Shown here in pieces: positions 1 to 8,635 of a stretch of 64,000 nt of DNA. Numbering within the stretch: position 1 is the stretch's first letter; the number at the start of each line of letters is the position of its first letter. The stretch is from Rhizobium sullae. GTDB lineage: Bacteria > Pseudomonadota > Alphaproteobacteria > Rhizobiales > Rhizobiaceae. The notes under the pieces are model-generated. The model ran no database searches and was not told the origin of the DNA. It was given only the letters and a program-made list of their open reading frames with translations. The stretch covers positions 224,900 to 288,899 of the forward strand of contig NZ_FWER01000004.1 of assembly GCF_900169785.1 (NCBI RefSeq), in the 5' to 3' direction. A program made the position numbers and the translations under genes.

Positions 1-273
1 CCGCAGGAGGAAAGTCTCTGGGATGGCGCCTGCTTCGTCTTCGACGAGCGAGTCTCGGTCGAGCATGGACTCAAGGAAGGCGAGCACAAGCTCTGTCATG
101 CCTGCCGCAATCCGATTACCGCAGAGGAGATCACGTCGCCTCTCTACGAGGAAGGCGTTTCCTGCTGCAACTGCTACCACACGCGCACCGACGACGACCG
201 GCTGCGCTACCGTCAACGGCAGCTCCAGATCGCGCTTGCCAAGAAGCGCGGTCAGAAGCACATCGGGATTTAG
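1..273 (+). CDS. trhO: tRNA uridine(34) hydroxylase TrhO (rhodanese family), C-terminal part only
   Basis: The frame is open from the first base and ends at TAG 271-273, giving about 90 residues with the start outside the window. The piece begins with [14 protein letters not shown], followed by a cysteine-rich segment (CHACRNP, then VSCCNCYH) and a basic tail. This matches the C-terminal zinc-finger-like part that follows the rhodanese domain in the YceA/TrhO family, which hydroxylates U34 in tRNA anticodons. The rhodanese domain and its catalytic cysteine lie upstream and cannot be checked. The gene converges on the GGDEF/EAL gene with only two bases between the stop codons. Confidence 0.8.
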   Translation, partial: PQEESLWDGACFVFDERVSVEHGLKEGEHKLCHACRNPITAEEITSPLYEEGVSCCNCYHTRTDDDRLRYRQRQLQIALAKKRGQKHIGI

Positions 274-275
274 GG

Positions 276-2483
276 TCAGGCAGCGGTTATCCGGCGCGGC
301 ATCGCGTCAAGCGCACGGCGTGCCTCAAGCATTTCGGTGATTCTGTCTGCCGGCACCGGCTTGCTGAAGAAATAACCCTGGAGGCAATCGCAACCGAAGA
401 GACGGGCGGCGAGCGCCTGCTCTTCTGTCTCGATACCCTCGGCCGTCACCGGAATATTCAATGAGCGGGCCAGCGCGACCGTCGCTTGCAGCATCTCGCG
501 CTGGCTGTCGCTTTCGGTGACGCCCTCAATCAGCGAGCGGTCGATCTTGATGCGGTCGAAGCCGAACTGGCGGAGATAGCCGATCGATGAAAAGCCCGAA
601 CCGAAATCGTCGAGCGCTATCTTGACGCCGAGCGTCTTCAGCCGCTCGATCGAATGGCGGGTGCGCTGCGGGTTTTGGATCATGTAGCCTTCGGTGATCT
701 CGAGCGTTATGCGCTCCGCCTCGATCTCCGTCTGTTTCAGGACATAGCGGACATAGTCGGTAAAGGCCGGGTTCCGGAACTGGCCGGGGGAAACGTTTAC
801 GGCAACACGCAGTTCGGGCCACTGCTTGGCCGTCTCGCAGGCTTTGCGCAGCACGAAAAGACCGAGTGCCTCGATAAGCCCGCTGGTTTCTGCGATCGGA
901 ATGAAAACCTCCGGCGAGACTGGCCCGTAGCCAGGACGGTTCCAGCGCACCAGCGCTTCGACACCATTCATCTCATGAGAGGAGGCGTCGATCAGCGGCT
1001 GATAGGCCAGTGTCAGATCGCCGCTTTCGATCGCGATGCGCAGATCGAGTTCAAGCGCATTTCGCTCCTCGCGGTCGGCATCCATAGCGGGATCGTAAAG
1101 CGTCATGCGGGCCCGACCGGCTTCCTTGGCCTTGTACATCGCAAGATCGGCACGGCGGACCAATTCTTCGCGGCCGATCGTCCCGCCAGCGGCCATCGCG
1201 ATGCCGATACTGGCGCCAATGACTACGACGCGCCGGCCGATCTCCAGCGGCTCCGCCAGGAAATCCAGAATCTGTTCCGAAAGCTGCAGTGCATCGGCGT
1301 TGCCGCCTTCGGACTGGAAGGCGATCGCGAATTCGTCGCCGCCAATGCGCGCCAGAACCGCACCCTCTGGGATCAGCACCTTGAGACCGGCAGCAACCGC
1401 GCGGATCAACTGGTCACCGGTCCCGTGCCCGTAGCTGTCGTTGACTTCCTTGAAACCGTCGAGGTCGAGATAAAGAAGCAGCACGTTCTTGCCGGTCTGC
1501 TTGGCCTTGGCAACGACGTCATCGACAGCAATTCCCAAGCCTTCACGGTTCGATAGCCCACTGAGGCGATCGCGGAGGGCATCCTCGCGGGCATTGTTTT
1601 CCTCTGCCTTCAGCCGGCGTCCAGCGAGCCAGCCTATGACGAGCAGCACAGCAAAGAACAGCCCGACGAGACCGAGCGCCTTCACAACCGTCGGACGCAC
1701 TTGGGCGTAGCTGATGTCGCCCGGCGAACGCGAAATCCACACGAGTTTGCCAAGCGCCTTACCGGCGGCATCATCGATCGCCACGGAATACTGCGCGTCG
1801 TAAGCGGCTGGCACCAGCTTCAAACCCTGAATAACGTAGGTCTCACCGAGGCCCTTGATCGTCGCGTCGTTCAGATGCCGAGCAAAAATCAGGTAGCGGC
1901 GCTGGCCGACGGGTGTATTCAAGGCGCCGGATTTTTCCCGCACGAGCGCAACGCCAACTGCCGCGATGCCGCTCTTGGTGCCGATGAAACCTACGGCTTC
2001 CGGTGATTCAAGTCCGGCGGCGTTCACTTTGTCGAACAACGTCCAAAGCGATGGCGCAAAGAAATCATCAAGCGCTTCACTCATCGACAGGCCATCGCGA
2101 TAGACCATCAGCGGCTTCTTATCGTCATCTACGACGATTGCCATGTCGAAAAGCGCGCTGTTGGAGGACATTTCGCCGTAGTTGCTGATCGTCCAAGCCA
2201 TGCCATCCGGGGCATAGACATTGACGGCCGCATCGTCCCAGGCGGCATAGTCGTTCAACGTTGCGCCGAGCTGGGCTACGAATGTCTTGAGAGCGCCAGC
2301 CGTGGTTTCACGAGAACGTTCGTCGTCGAGAATATTGGCGTTATCGGTGACGCGTGACAGCGCCGTCAGCACCATGACGGTTACGACCGCGACCATGACC
2401 GCAAAGGAAAAAAGCACACCCGTAACAGTTGCGTGGCGGCCAATCCCCAAAGCTTGATTTTTTTGCCTAAAGAACGCAGGCAT
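276..2483 (-). CDS. Membrane-anchored diguanylate cyclase/phosphodiesterase (CHASE4-like sensor, GGDEF, EAL)
   Basis: The 735-residue protein has a transmembrane helix at about 21-42, a periplasmic CHASE4-like sensor at about 45-265, a second helix at about 268-288, a GGDEF domain at about 300-465 and an EAL domain at about 480-725. The cyclase motif is intact (RIGGDEF, GGDEF at 381-385). No RxxD inhibitory site precedes it, so product inhibition through that site is not expected. The EAL half keeps EALVRW (E509), NVSPGQF, EITEG, DDFGSG, KIDRSL and AEGIE, so phosphodiesterase activity is plausible. The net effect on cyclic-di-GMP cannot be told from sequence. The ATG follows GGGGAG at a good distance. 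The gene appears monocistronic. Confidence 0.9.
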   Translation of the reverse strand: MPAFFRQKNQALGIGRHATVTGVLFSFAVMVAVVTVMVLTALSRVTDNANILDDERSRETTAGALKTFVAQLGATLNDYAAWDDAAVNVYAPDGMAWTISNYGEMSSNSALFDMAIVVDDDKKPLMVYRDGLSMSEALDDFFAPSLWTLFDKVNAAGLESPEAVGFIGTKSGIAAVGVALVREKSGALNTPVGQRRYLIFARHLNDATIKGLGETYVIQGLKLVPAAYDAQYSVAIDDAAGKALGKLVWISRSPGDISYAQVRPTVVKALGLVGLFFAVLLVIGWLAGRRLKAEENNAREDALRDRLSGLSNREGLGIAVDDVVAKAKQTGKNVLLLYLDLDGFKEVNDSYGHGTGDQLIRAVAAGLKVLIPEGAVLARIGGDEFAIAFQSEGGNADALQLSEQILDFLAEPLEIGRRVVVIGASIGIAMAAGGTIGREELVRRADLAMYKAKEAGRARMTLYDPAMDADREERNALELDLRIAIESGDLTLAYQPLIDASSHEMNGVEALVRWNRPGYGPVSPEVFIPIAETSGLIEALGLFVLRKACETAKQWPELRVAVNVSPGQFRNPAFTDYVRYVLKQTEIEAERITLEITEGYMIQNPQRTRHSIERLKTLGVKIALDDFGSGFSSIGYLRQFGFDRIKIDRSLIEGVTESDSQREMLQATVALARSLNIPVTAEGIETEEQALAARLFGCDCLQGYFFSKPVPADRITEMLEARRALDAMPRRITAA

Positions 2484-2595
2484 ACATTGCTCCCCGATAA
2501 CGGAGGACTTTGCCAGTCAAGGCTTCAAAAACGGTTAAAGCGAACGGTACAAGGCCTCATCCGTGTGATTTTTCTCCATCAAAATCACTCGGCGT

Positions 2596-2624
2596 TAAAA
2601 ACCCTCCCCGCGGAACGGGAAGGG
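2596..2624 (-). terminator. Rho-independent terminator after metQ
   Basis: On the minus strand the arm CCCTTCCC (2624-2617) pairs with GGGGAGGG (2609-2602) using one G-U pair, and a run of T follows (2601-2597). It lies 32-60 bases past the metQ stop and should end the metNIQ transcript. Confidence 0.7.
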
Positions 2625-2655
2625 CTTGATTTCATAACGGTGTTTTAGCCGCGGC

Positions 2656-3432
2656 TTACCAGCCTGCGATGACCGAGCCCTTGAAAGTATCGGCGATAAA
2701 CTGCTTCACAGCATCGCTGTGGTAGGCTTCGACCAGCGTCTTGACCCAAGGCTGATCCTTGTCCTTCTCGCTAACCGCCAGAATGTTGACGTAAGGCGCC
2801 TTCTCACCTTCGCGGGCGATCGGGTCCTTCGCCGGGTCAAGACCGGCTTCCAGTGCATAGTTGGTGTTGATAACAGCGGCATCCACGTCGTCAAGCGAGC
2901 GCGGCAGCTGGGCGGCATCGAGTTCGGCGAACTTCAGATTCTTGGCATTTTCGGTGACATCGGCAGGGCCGACCTTCAGGCTCGCGCCATCCTTGAGCTT
3001 GATGAGTCCCTTGTCGGCGAGGATCAGCAGAGCACGGCCGCCATTGGTCGGGTCGTTGGGGATCGCAACGGTAGCGCCATCAGCAAGCTCGTCCAGGCTC
3101 TTCACCTTCTTGGAATAGACGCCCATCGGGAAGTTGACCGTATAGGCGACGTCAACGATCTTGAAGCCGCGATCGGCGACCTGGTTGTCGAGATAGGGCT
3201 TGTGCTGGAAGGAGTTGGCGCTCAGCTCGCCATCGGCAAGCGCCTGGTTCGGCACGACATAGTCGGAAAATTCCAGGATCTCGATGTCGAGGCCTTTGGG
3301 CGCTGCGACTTCCTTCACTTTCTCCATGATCTGTGCATGCGGACCCGGCGTGACGCCGATCTTGATAGTTTCCGCCGCGACGGCAGTTCCAAAGACCGCC
3401 GCAAAGGCAGCCGCGAGGATGATTTTCTTCAT
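2656..3432 (-). CDS. metQ: Methionine ABC transporter substrate-binding lipoprotein family protein (NlpA/MetQ)
   Basis: This 258-residue periplasmic binding protein of the NlpA/MetQ family delivers methionine to MetI/MetN. It starts MKKIILAAAFAAVFG with a signal peptide ending near AVAAE. No lipobox cysteine is visible at the cleavage site, so it is probably soluble rather than lipid-anchored. Family signatures include IKIGVTPGPHAQIMEKVK and the SFQHKPYLDNQ and IPNDPTNGGRALLIL segments. The ATG at 3432 was preferred over an in-frame upstream codon because GGAGAA precedes it and the signal peptide starts there. It is the last gene of metNIQ, 32 bases after metI, and is followed by a terminator. 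Confidence 0.93.
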   Translation of the reverse strand: MKKIILAAAFAAVFGTAVAAETIKIGVTPGPHAQIMEKVKEVAAPKGLDIEILEFSDYVVPNQALADGELSANSFQHKPYLDNQVADRGFKIVDVAYTVNFPMGVYSKKVKSLDELADGATVAIPNDPTNGGRALLILADKGLIKLKDGASLKVGPADVTENAKNLKFAELDAAQLPRSLDDVDAAVINTNYALEAGLDPAKDPIAREGEKAPYVNILAVSEKDKDQPWVKTLVEAYHSDAVKQFIADTFKGSVIAGW

Positions 3433-3464
3433 CGGGTTTTCTCCTTGGGTTATGGGCAATTCGA

Positions 3465-4130
3465 TCAATTCTTGCGGGATCGCTTGTCAAAGCGGCGCGC
3501 GAGCGCATCGCCGGCGCTCTGCACGGCCTGGACGAGCAGGATCAAGACGATGACGACGACCAGCATCACATCCGGCATGAAGCGCTGGTAGCCGTAACGG
3601 ATGCCGAGATCGCCGAGCCCGCCTCCGCCCACCGCGCCGACCATCGCCGAGTAGCCGATGAGGCTGACCAGCGTCATTGTGAGCGCCAGCGTCAGCGCCG
3701 GACGCGCTTCGGCAAGAAGCACCTTGCGTACGATCTGCATCGGGGTCGCACCCATGGCGCGGGCGGCTTCGATCAGACCCTTGTCTACGTCGCGAATGGC
3801 GGCTTCGACGAGCCGCGCAAAGAACGGGATGGTTGCGATCGTCAGCGGCACGATCGCCGCCTTGGTGCCGATCGACGTGCCGGTGACGAGGCGTGTGAAA
3901 GGAATGATTGCGACAACAAGGATGATGAATGGCGTCGAGCGTGTCGCGTTGACGATCAATCCAACGATCCGGTTCACGGAAGGCGCCGGAAAGAGCTCGC
4001 CGCGACCGCTGGTCGCCAGGAACACGCCGATCGGCAGCCCGACAAGGGAGCCGATGAAGCCCGCGATCGCCACCATGCGCAGCGTATCGAGCGTTGCCTT
4101 GCCAATGAGAAGCAGGAGATCAGGAGACAT
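3465..4130 (-). CDS. metI: Methionine ABC transporter permease MetI
   Basis: The 221-residue inner-membrane permease has about five hydrophobic helices and the EAA-type loop that contacts the ATPase ([19 protein letters not shown]). This is typical of MetI, which forms a homodimeric channel for methionine. The start [10 protein letters not shown] at 4130 overlaps the last 11 bases of metN, consistent with translational coupling. An in-frame extension upstream would lie entirely inside metN in another frame and has no family resemblance. It stands between metN and metQ in the usual order. Confidence 0.93.
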   Translation of the reverse strand: MSPDLLLLIGKATLDTLRMVAIAGFIGSLVGLPIGVFLATSGRGELFPAPSVNRIVGLIVNATRSTPFIILVVAIIPFTRLVTGTSIGTKAAIVPLTIATIPFFARLVEAAIRDVDKGLIEAARAMGATPMQIVRKVLLAEARPALTLALTMTLVSLIGYSAMVGAVGGGGLGDLGIRYGYQRFMPDVMLVVVIVLILLVQAVQSAGDALARRFDKRSRKN

Positions 4131-5193
4131 AGCCGAGCACCTCCGCAACGAGACCGTTCGCCTCGAAGAATTTATCCGCATTCGCGATAGTGGCATCGTC
4201 CGCTGCATAGGCGATGATGAGGGAGCCATAGGGTTCGCCACCGATCTCGTCGACGGTTCCGGCGATGATGTTGATATCCGAACCCAGCGTCTGGATAAGC
4301 CGCGAGATCAGCGGCTGTTCTGCCGTCCGACCGAAAAAGGTGATGCGCACGGCAACGCGCCCACCCGCTGTCTTTTGCGGCCGCAAGCCGAATGCGAGCG
4401 CTGCAGGAAGCTTCGAGCCCGGCAGGCCGGCCAGCAATGCGCGCGTGGTCGGATGTTGCGGCCGAGTAAAGACATCGAAAGTGTGGCCGCGCTCGACGAT
4501 GATACCCTCGTCGATGACGGCGACGTCGCTGGTGATGGCTTTGACGACCTCCATCTCGTGGGTGATCAGAAGCACCGTTAGCCCAAACTCCGCATTGATG
4601 CGCTTCAAGAGCTCGAGGATCGACTGGGTGGTCTCTGGATCGAGCGCGGAGGTCGCTTCATCGGAAAGCAGGAGCTTCGGCTGCGTGGCGAGCGCGCGGG
4701 CAATGCCGACGCGCTGCTTCTGGCCGCCGGAAAGTTCTGCCGGATAGCGGTCGCGCTTATCGGAAAGTCCGACGAGATCGAGCAGCGGCTCGACGCGTGC
4801 GCGAATGGCTTCCTTGTCGTAACCGGCGATTTCCAGGGGCAGCGCCACATTGCCGAAGGCCGTGCGCGAAGACAGCAGGTTGAAATGCTGGAAGATCATG
4901 CCGACCGAACGGCGGAGGGCGCGCAGGCCGGCCTCGTCCAGATCGGGAACGTTGACGCCATCGACGATGACCTTGCCGCTTGTCGGACGTTCCAAGCCGT
5001 TGACAAGACGGATCAGTGTCGACTTGCCGGCGCCGGAACGGCCGATGATGCCGGTAATGGAGCCGCGCGCGACGGCAAAATCGATTGCATCAAGCGCGGT
5101 AAACGATTTGTCCTCGGCGCCGAAGCGTTTCGATATGCCTTCGAAGAGGACGGTATTTGCGGCATTTGCCGCGTTGGAAGAGTCGGAATGCAT
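4120..5193 (-). CDS. metN: Methionine ABC transporter ATP-binding protein MetN
   Basis: The 357-residue ATPase has Walker [10 protein letters not shown] (about 53-61), Q-loop FQHFNLL, signature [15 protein letters not shown], Walker [14 protein letters not shown] and switch histidine ITHEM. The C-terminal 80 residues match the NIL regulatory domain that binds methionine and inhibits transport when the cytoplasmic pool is high. It energises import through MetI and MetQ. It is the first gene of the operon. The ATG at 5193 has only a weak purine-rich upstream site (GAGAG). No SAM-II-like riboswitch was recognised in the leader. Confidence 0.95.
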   Translation of the reverse strand: MHSDSSNAANAANTVLFEGISKRFGAEDKSFTALDAIDFAVARGSITGIIGRSGAGKSTLIRLVNGLERPTSGKVIVDGVNVPDLDEAGLRALRRSVGMIFQHFNLLSSRTAFGNVALPLEIAGYDKEAIRARVEPLLDLVGLSDKRDRYPAELSGGQKQRVGIARALATQPKLLLSDEATSALDPETTQSILELLKRINAEFGLTVLLITHEMEVVKAITSDVAVIDEGIIVERGHTFDVFTRPQHPTTRALLAGLPGSKLPAALAFGLRPQKTAGGRVAVRITFFGRTAEQPLISRLIQTLGSDINIIAGTVDEIGGEPYGSLIIAYAADDATIANADKFFEANGLVAEVLGYVS

Positions 5194-5475
5194 GGATGCT
5201 CTCGATGTTCAAAAAGGTCCGCAGTCGCTGAATGGCTGAGGACGCGGCGCGTCTGGTCAGGCCGGCATTCGGCAACGCATTCGGAACAGAGAGGCAGTCT
5301 TTATCATCGCACAACCGGAATATTCAATTTGATCTGCGCATGGCTGCCATACGCTGGGATGTAATGTTTATGGCGGAGTTCCAGTCGCGATTGACAGAGA
5401 GATTTTTTCTTTGAATCGGCTAGAGCAGCAAAAAACCACTCATTGTCCAATTGTCTGAATCACGAAGCGCGCCGC
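5194..5475. other. Intergenic region carrying the presumed metN promoter
   Basis: This roughly 280-base stretch upstream of metN holds no convincing gene. It should contain the minus-strand metNIQ promoter, but I could not place clear -35/-10 boxes. I looked for a SAM riboswitch (SAM-II type) and saw none. A palindromic repeat element begins just to the right. Confidence 0.4.
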
Positions 5476-5575
5476 TTGTTTCTTCTCCCTGGTGGGGAGA
5501 AGTGCCGGAGCGTCAGCGCGGCGATGGGGTGAGCGACAAAAGGAGCGAACGACCGACAACAATGAAGTCGAGCCG
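5476..5575. repeat. RIME-like palindromic intergenic repeat, copy 1
   Basis: It begins with an imperfect palindrome (TTCTCCC near 5483, GGGAGAA near 5494) and continues for about 90 bases that align by eye with the copy at 41038-41160: AGAAGTG, CGGA, AGCGCGGCG, TGAGCGA and GCGAACG occur in the same order. It lies past the 3' end of the beta-glucosidase gene. It resembles the rhizobial intergenic mosaic elements. Confidence 0.65.
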
Positions 5576-5605
5576 GCCGTACGATCCTCCTCCGGCCTTC
5601 GGAAT

Positions 5606-6979
5606 TCAAGCGACCTTATGGTTACCCTTGGGAAACTGGCTTGCCAGCTCCCGGTACCATTTGCCGCTCTTCTTCACGGTGCGGACCTGGGTGTCGTAAT
5701 CGACGTGGACGAGGCCGAAACGCATCTTGTAGCCCTCCGCCCATTCGAAATTGTCCATCAGGCTCCAGGCGAAATAGCCGCGCATCGCGTAGCCGTCCTT
5801 GATGAGATCGGCGACGACAGCAAGGTGATCACTGTAGTAGTCGAGACGCGGCTGGTCATCGACCTCGCCGTTGACCACACCCATGTTGTAGCAGGCACCG
5901 TTCTCCGTGATGTAGCATTCCGGCAGTTCGTAGCGACGATAGAGGTCTTCGACGACATGCTTGAGACCGGGCGCATAGACTTCCCAACCGATATCCGTCT
6001 TCACATCGCTCACACGCGGCGCTTCGACCGTCCAGGGGAAATCGCCGTTCTTCGCCGGGTCGTCGGCAACACGCAGCGGTGTGTAGTAGTTGAGCCCCCA
6101 CCAATCGAGCTTCTGGCTGATGATCTTCAAATCTCCATCTTCGATGATGGGCATGCGATCACTGAGCGATTCCACGAACTCCTTCGGATAATCTCCTTTG
6201 AAGACGGGATCGAAAAAAGCACCATTGTGGAACTGATGCGCGCGCTCGCCGGCGGCGAGATCCGCCTCGCTTTGCGATCCCGGCATGACGGACATTGCAT
6301 TCAGCACCAGACCGACCGGCACCTTCGGCGCCTCGGCACGGATCGCCTCGACTCCAAGTCCGTGCGCAAGGTTCATGTAGTGCATGGCGTGAAGCGCTGC
6401 CTGCATGTTGCGCTCGCCCGGGGCGTGGATGCCGTAGAGGTGGCTGAGCCACACGATGCACCATGGTTCGTTGAAGGTCGCGACGCTGTCGAGGCGGTCA
6501 CCAAAACGCGCCATGACGGTCTTCGCGTAGCGCTGATAGGCATAGGCCGTGGAACGCGCCGTCCAGCCGCCGTCGCCCATGAGCGTGAGCGGCAAATCCC
6601 AGTGAAAAAGCGTTGCAAAGGTCTTGATGCCGCGCGCCTTGCAACCGTCGATGAGACGATCGTAAAAATCGAGTCCGGCTTCGTTCACAGGCCCGGTGCC
6701 ATCCGGAATGATGCGCGGCCAGGCGATCGAGAAGCGATAGGCCTCGACGCCCATCTCCTTGATCAGGTCAAGGTCCTGTTCGAGCCGGTTGTAATGATCG
6801 CACGCGACGTCGCCATTGTGGCGGTTATAGACACGACCCGGCATGTTGCAGAAGGCATCCCAGATCGACGGCTTGCGGCCATCAGCCTTGGAAGCGCCTT
6901 CGATCTGAAAGGCAGCCGTCGCGACGCCAAAGGTGAAATCGCCCGGAAAACGGGCGGCGAGTGTCTTAGGATCGATCAT
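5606..6979 (-). CDS. GH1 family beta-glucosidase
   Basis: The 457-residue family 1 glycoside hydrolase is full length for the family. The acid/base glutamate sits in TFNEPW (E171) and the nucleophile in ITENG (E359). The N-terminal FPGDFTFGVATAAFQIEG and C-terminal YFAWSLMDNFEWAEGY are classic GH1 signatures. There is no signal peptide, so it acts in the cytoplasm on imported beta-glucosides or related glycosides. The ATG at 6979 follows AGGGGGG and starts the family-conserved region; an upstream in-frame extension looks non-coding. It lies downstream of the dehydrogenase/isomerase/transporter block on the same strand, so it may belong to the same pathway, though a 278-base gap with a repeat separates them. 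Confidence 0.93.
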   Translation of the reverse strand: MIDPKTLAARFPGDFTFGVATAAFQIEGASKADGRKPSIWDAFCNMPGRVYNRHNGDVACDHYNRLEQDLDLIKEMGVEAYRFSIAWPRIIPDGTGPVNEAGLDFYDRLIDGCKARGIKTFATLFHWDLPLTLMGDGGWTARSTAYAYQRYAKTVMARFGDRLDSVATFNEPWCIVWLSHLYGIHAPGERNMQAALHAMHYMNLAHGLGVEAIRAEAPKVPVGLVLNAMSVMPGSQSEADLAAGERAHQFHNGAFFDPVFKGDYPKEFVESLSDRMPIIEDGDLKIISQKLDWWGLNYYTPLRVADDPAKNGDFPWTVEAPRVSDVKTDIGWEVYAPGLKHVVEDLYRRYELPECYITENGACYNMGVVNGEVDDQPRLDYYSDHLAVVADLIKDGYAMRGYFAWSLMDNFEWAEGYKMRFGLVHVDYDTQVRTVKKSGKWYRELASQFPKGNHKVA

Positions 6980-7107
6980 TTGACCCCCCTGGTGATGGAC
7001 TGGTCGTTCGAGCGGCGGTTTAGCCAAGTGAACCGGCGTTGTACAGAGTGGAAATGTCAAAACTGTAACGTTGCAGACGGATAGCGGACCTAGCGGTATG
7101 GGTTCCA

Positions 7108-7235
7108 CCCCTCACCCTGGCCCTCTCCCCGTAAACGGGGCGAGGGAACGTGCCTCACTCACAGCACGTTCTGCTGAAACGGCGCGGCATATCCCTCCCC
7201 GCGAGCGACGAGAAGGTGGCGGCACCCGGATGAGA
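7108..7235. repeat. RIME-like palindromic intergenic repeat, copy 2
   Basis: It contains CCCTCTCCCCG / CGGGGCGAGGG arms at about 7121-7147, a second palindrome AACGTGC / GCACGTT (about 7148-7171), and a right part with AGAAGGTGGCGGCACCCGGATGAG-type sequence shared with copy 3. It lies between the beta-glucosidase start and the dehydrogenase stop. Its hairpins could stop or pause transcription. Confidence 0.6.
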
Positions 7236-7257
7236 GGTTAGTCCAGAAACTTGGCCA

Positions 7258-8445
7258 TCAGACCTTCACCCAAGCGCCATTCCGCTTCGATGAAGCAACG
7301 CAGGCCTCGACGAAGGCAACCCCCTTCACGCCGTCATCGACAGTTGGATAAACCACGGCCTTGTCGACCGCTTTGCCCTTCTTGTGCGCATTGATGGCGT
7401 GCGCCGCCTCCGTGTAGATCGTCGCGAAGGCTTCGAGGTAGCCTTCCGGATGACCGGACGGAATGCGTGAGACGCGAGCAGCGGCGGCACCTGAACCCGC
7501 GCCGTTGCGGGTGATCAGCCGCTTCGGCTGGCCGAACGGCGTGTACCACAAGTAGTTCGGATCCGCCTGCACCCACTCGAAGCCGCCCTTGGTGCCGTAG
7601 ACGCGGATCTTCAGGCCGTTTTCATGGCCGGGCGCCACCTGACTGCACCAGAGCATGCCCTTGGCCGGCTTCTCCTTGCCTTTTGCCTTAAAGCGCAAAA
7701 GCACGTGAGCATTGTCGTCCAGGCGGCGGCCTTCGACGAAACTATCGAGATCGGCGGCGAGGCTATCCAGTTCGAGGCCGGTGATGAAGGAGGCAAGGTT
7801 ATAGGCATGCGTGCCGATATCGCCGGTCGAACCGCCCGCACCCGACTGCGCCGGGTCGGTGCGCCAGACGGCCTGCTTGGCGCCGGTCTGCTCGACAGGT
7901 TCGGTCAGCCAGTCCTGCGGATATTCGGCCTGCACGATGCGGATGTCACCGAGTTCGCCATTGGCAATCATCTCGCGCGCCTGGCGGACCATCGGATAGC
8001 CGGTGTAGTTGTGCGTCAGGATGAACAGCGCGCCACTCTCGTCGGCGACCTTCTTCAGCTTCTTTGCATCGGCGAGGTTGGAGGTCAGCGGTTTGTCGCA
8101 GATGACGTGGATGCCCCGGCGCAGGAATTCCTTGGCGGCATCGTAGTGAACATGGTTCGGCGTGACGATCGAGACCGCCTCGATGCCGTTCTTCAGCTTC
8201 GCCTCGCGGATCGCCATTTCCCGGTAGCTCGCGTAAGTGCGCGACGGATCGAGCCCGAGGTCGCGGCCCGATGCGGTCGCCTTTTCCGGTGTCGACGACA
8301 GCGCACCTGCGATGAGTTCGTACTGGTCGTCGATGCGGGCCGCTATCCGATGCACGGCGCCGATGAAGGCGCCCGCCCCGCCGCCGACCATGCCGAGGCG
8401 GATGCGCGGCTCGCGCGCCTGTTCCGTTGATCCTTCAATTGCCAT
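7258..8445 (-). CDS. Gfo/Idh/MocA family NAD(P)-dependent sugar dehydrogenase
   Basis: The 395-residue oxidoreductase has an N-terminal Rossmann fold with the glycine-rich loop MVGGGAGAFIGAVH (about 19-32). The family lysine motif appears as ICDKPL, the variant of the usual EKP. The catalytic Asp/His pair is in GDIGTHAYNL. The family oxidises sugars and polyols at one carbon; known members include inositol, glucoside-3 and levoglucosan dehydrogenases. The ATG at 8445 follows GGAGGAACG. It lies downstream of a TIM-barrel isomerase-like gene and a ribose-type transporter, separated from the former by a repeat. That pairing suggests a C3 dehydrogenase acting on an imported glycoside, but the substrate is not readable from sequence. 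Confidence 0.85.
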   Translation of the reverse strand: MAIEGSTEQAREPRIRLGMVGGGAGAFIGAVHRIAARIDDQYELIAGALSSTPEKATASGRDLGLDPSRTYASYREMAIREAKLKNGIEAVSIVTPNHVHYDAAKEFLRRGIHVICDKPLTSNLADAKKLKKVADESGALFILTHNYTGYPMVRQAREMIANGELGDIRIVQAEYPQDWLTEPVEQTGAKQAVWRTDPAQSGAGGSTGDIGTHAYNLASFITGLELDSLAADLDSFVEGRRLDDNAHVLLRFKAKGKEKPAKGMLWCSQVAPGHENGLKIRVYGTKGGFEWVQADPNYLWYTPFGQPKRLITRNGAGSGAAAARVSRIPSGHPEGYLEAFATIYTEAAHAINAHKKGKAVDKAVVYPTVDDGVKGVAFVEACVASSKRNGAWVKV

Positions 8446-8490
8446 TCGTTCCTCCAAAGAAATGAGTGTTTACCGACGGTGCCGCGATTC

Positions 8491-8625
8491 CCTTCTCTCC
8501 CGGCGGGGGAGAAGATGGCGGTAGCCGGATGAGCGGCAGGGGACGCAGTTTTCGCTGTTTGCTCAGGACGTCGCTCCGCTCCTCATCCGTCCTTCGGACA
8601 CCTTCTCCCCACTGGGGAGAAGAAA
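8491..8625. repeat. RIME-like element, inverted pair (copy 3)
   Basis: Two related palindromes face each other: CTTCTCTCCC-GGCGG-GGGAGAAG at about 8492-8514 and CTTCTCCCC-ACT-GGGGAGAAG at 8602-8622. Each is flanked by a GGATGAG or CTCATCC motif, giving a larger inverted structure. It sits between the isomerase stop and the dehydrogenase start inside a putative operon. Confidence 0.65.
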
Positions 8626-8635
8626 AAAGCAAGGC

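Noticed and set aside
5194..5475. SAM riboswitch upstream of metNIQ
   Set aside because: I looked for SAM-II-like conserved sequence and a pseudoknot layout and did not find it.
5492..7084. Long plus-strand open frame opposite the beta-glucosidase gene
   Set aside because: It mirrors a GH1 gene with intact active-site motifs on the minus strand. The product is rich in Arg, His and Asp with no family features, as expected for an antisense frame in GC-rich DNA.
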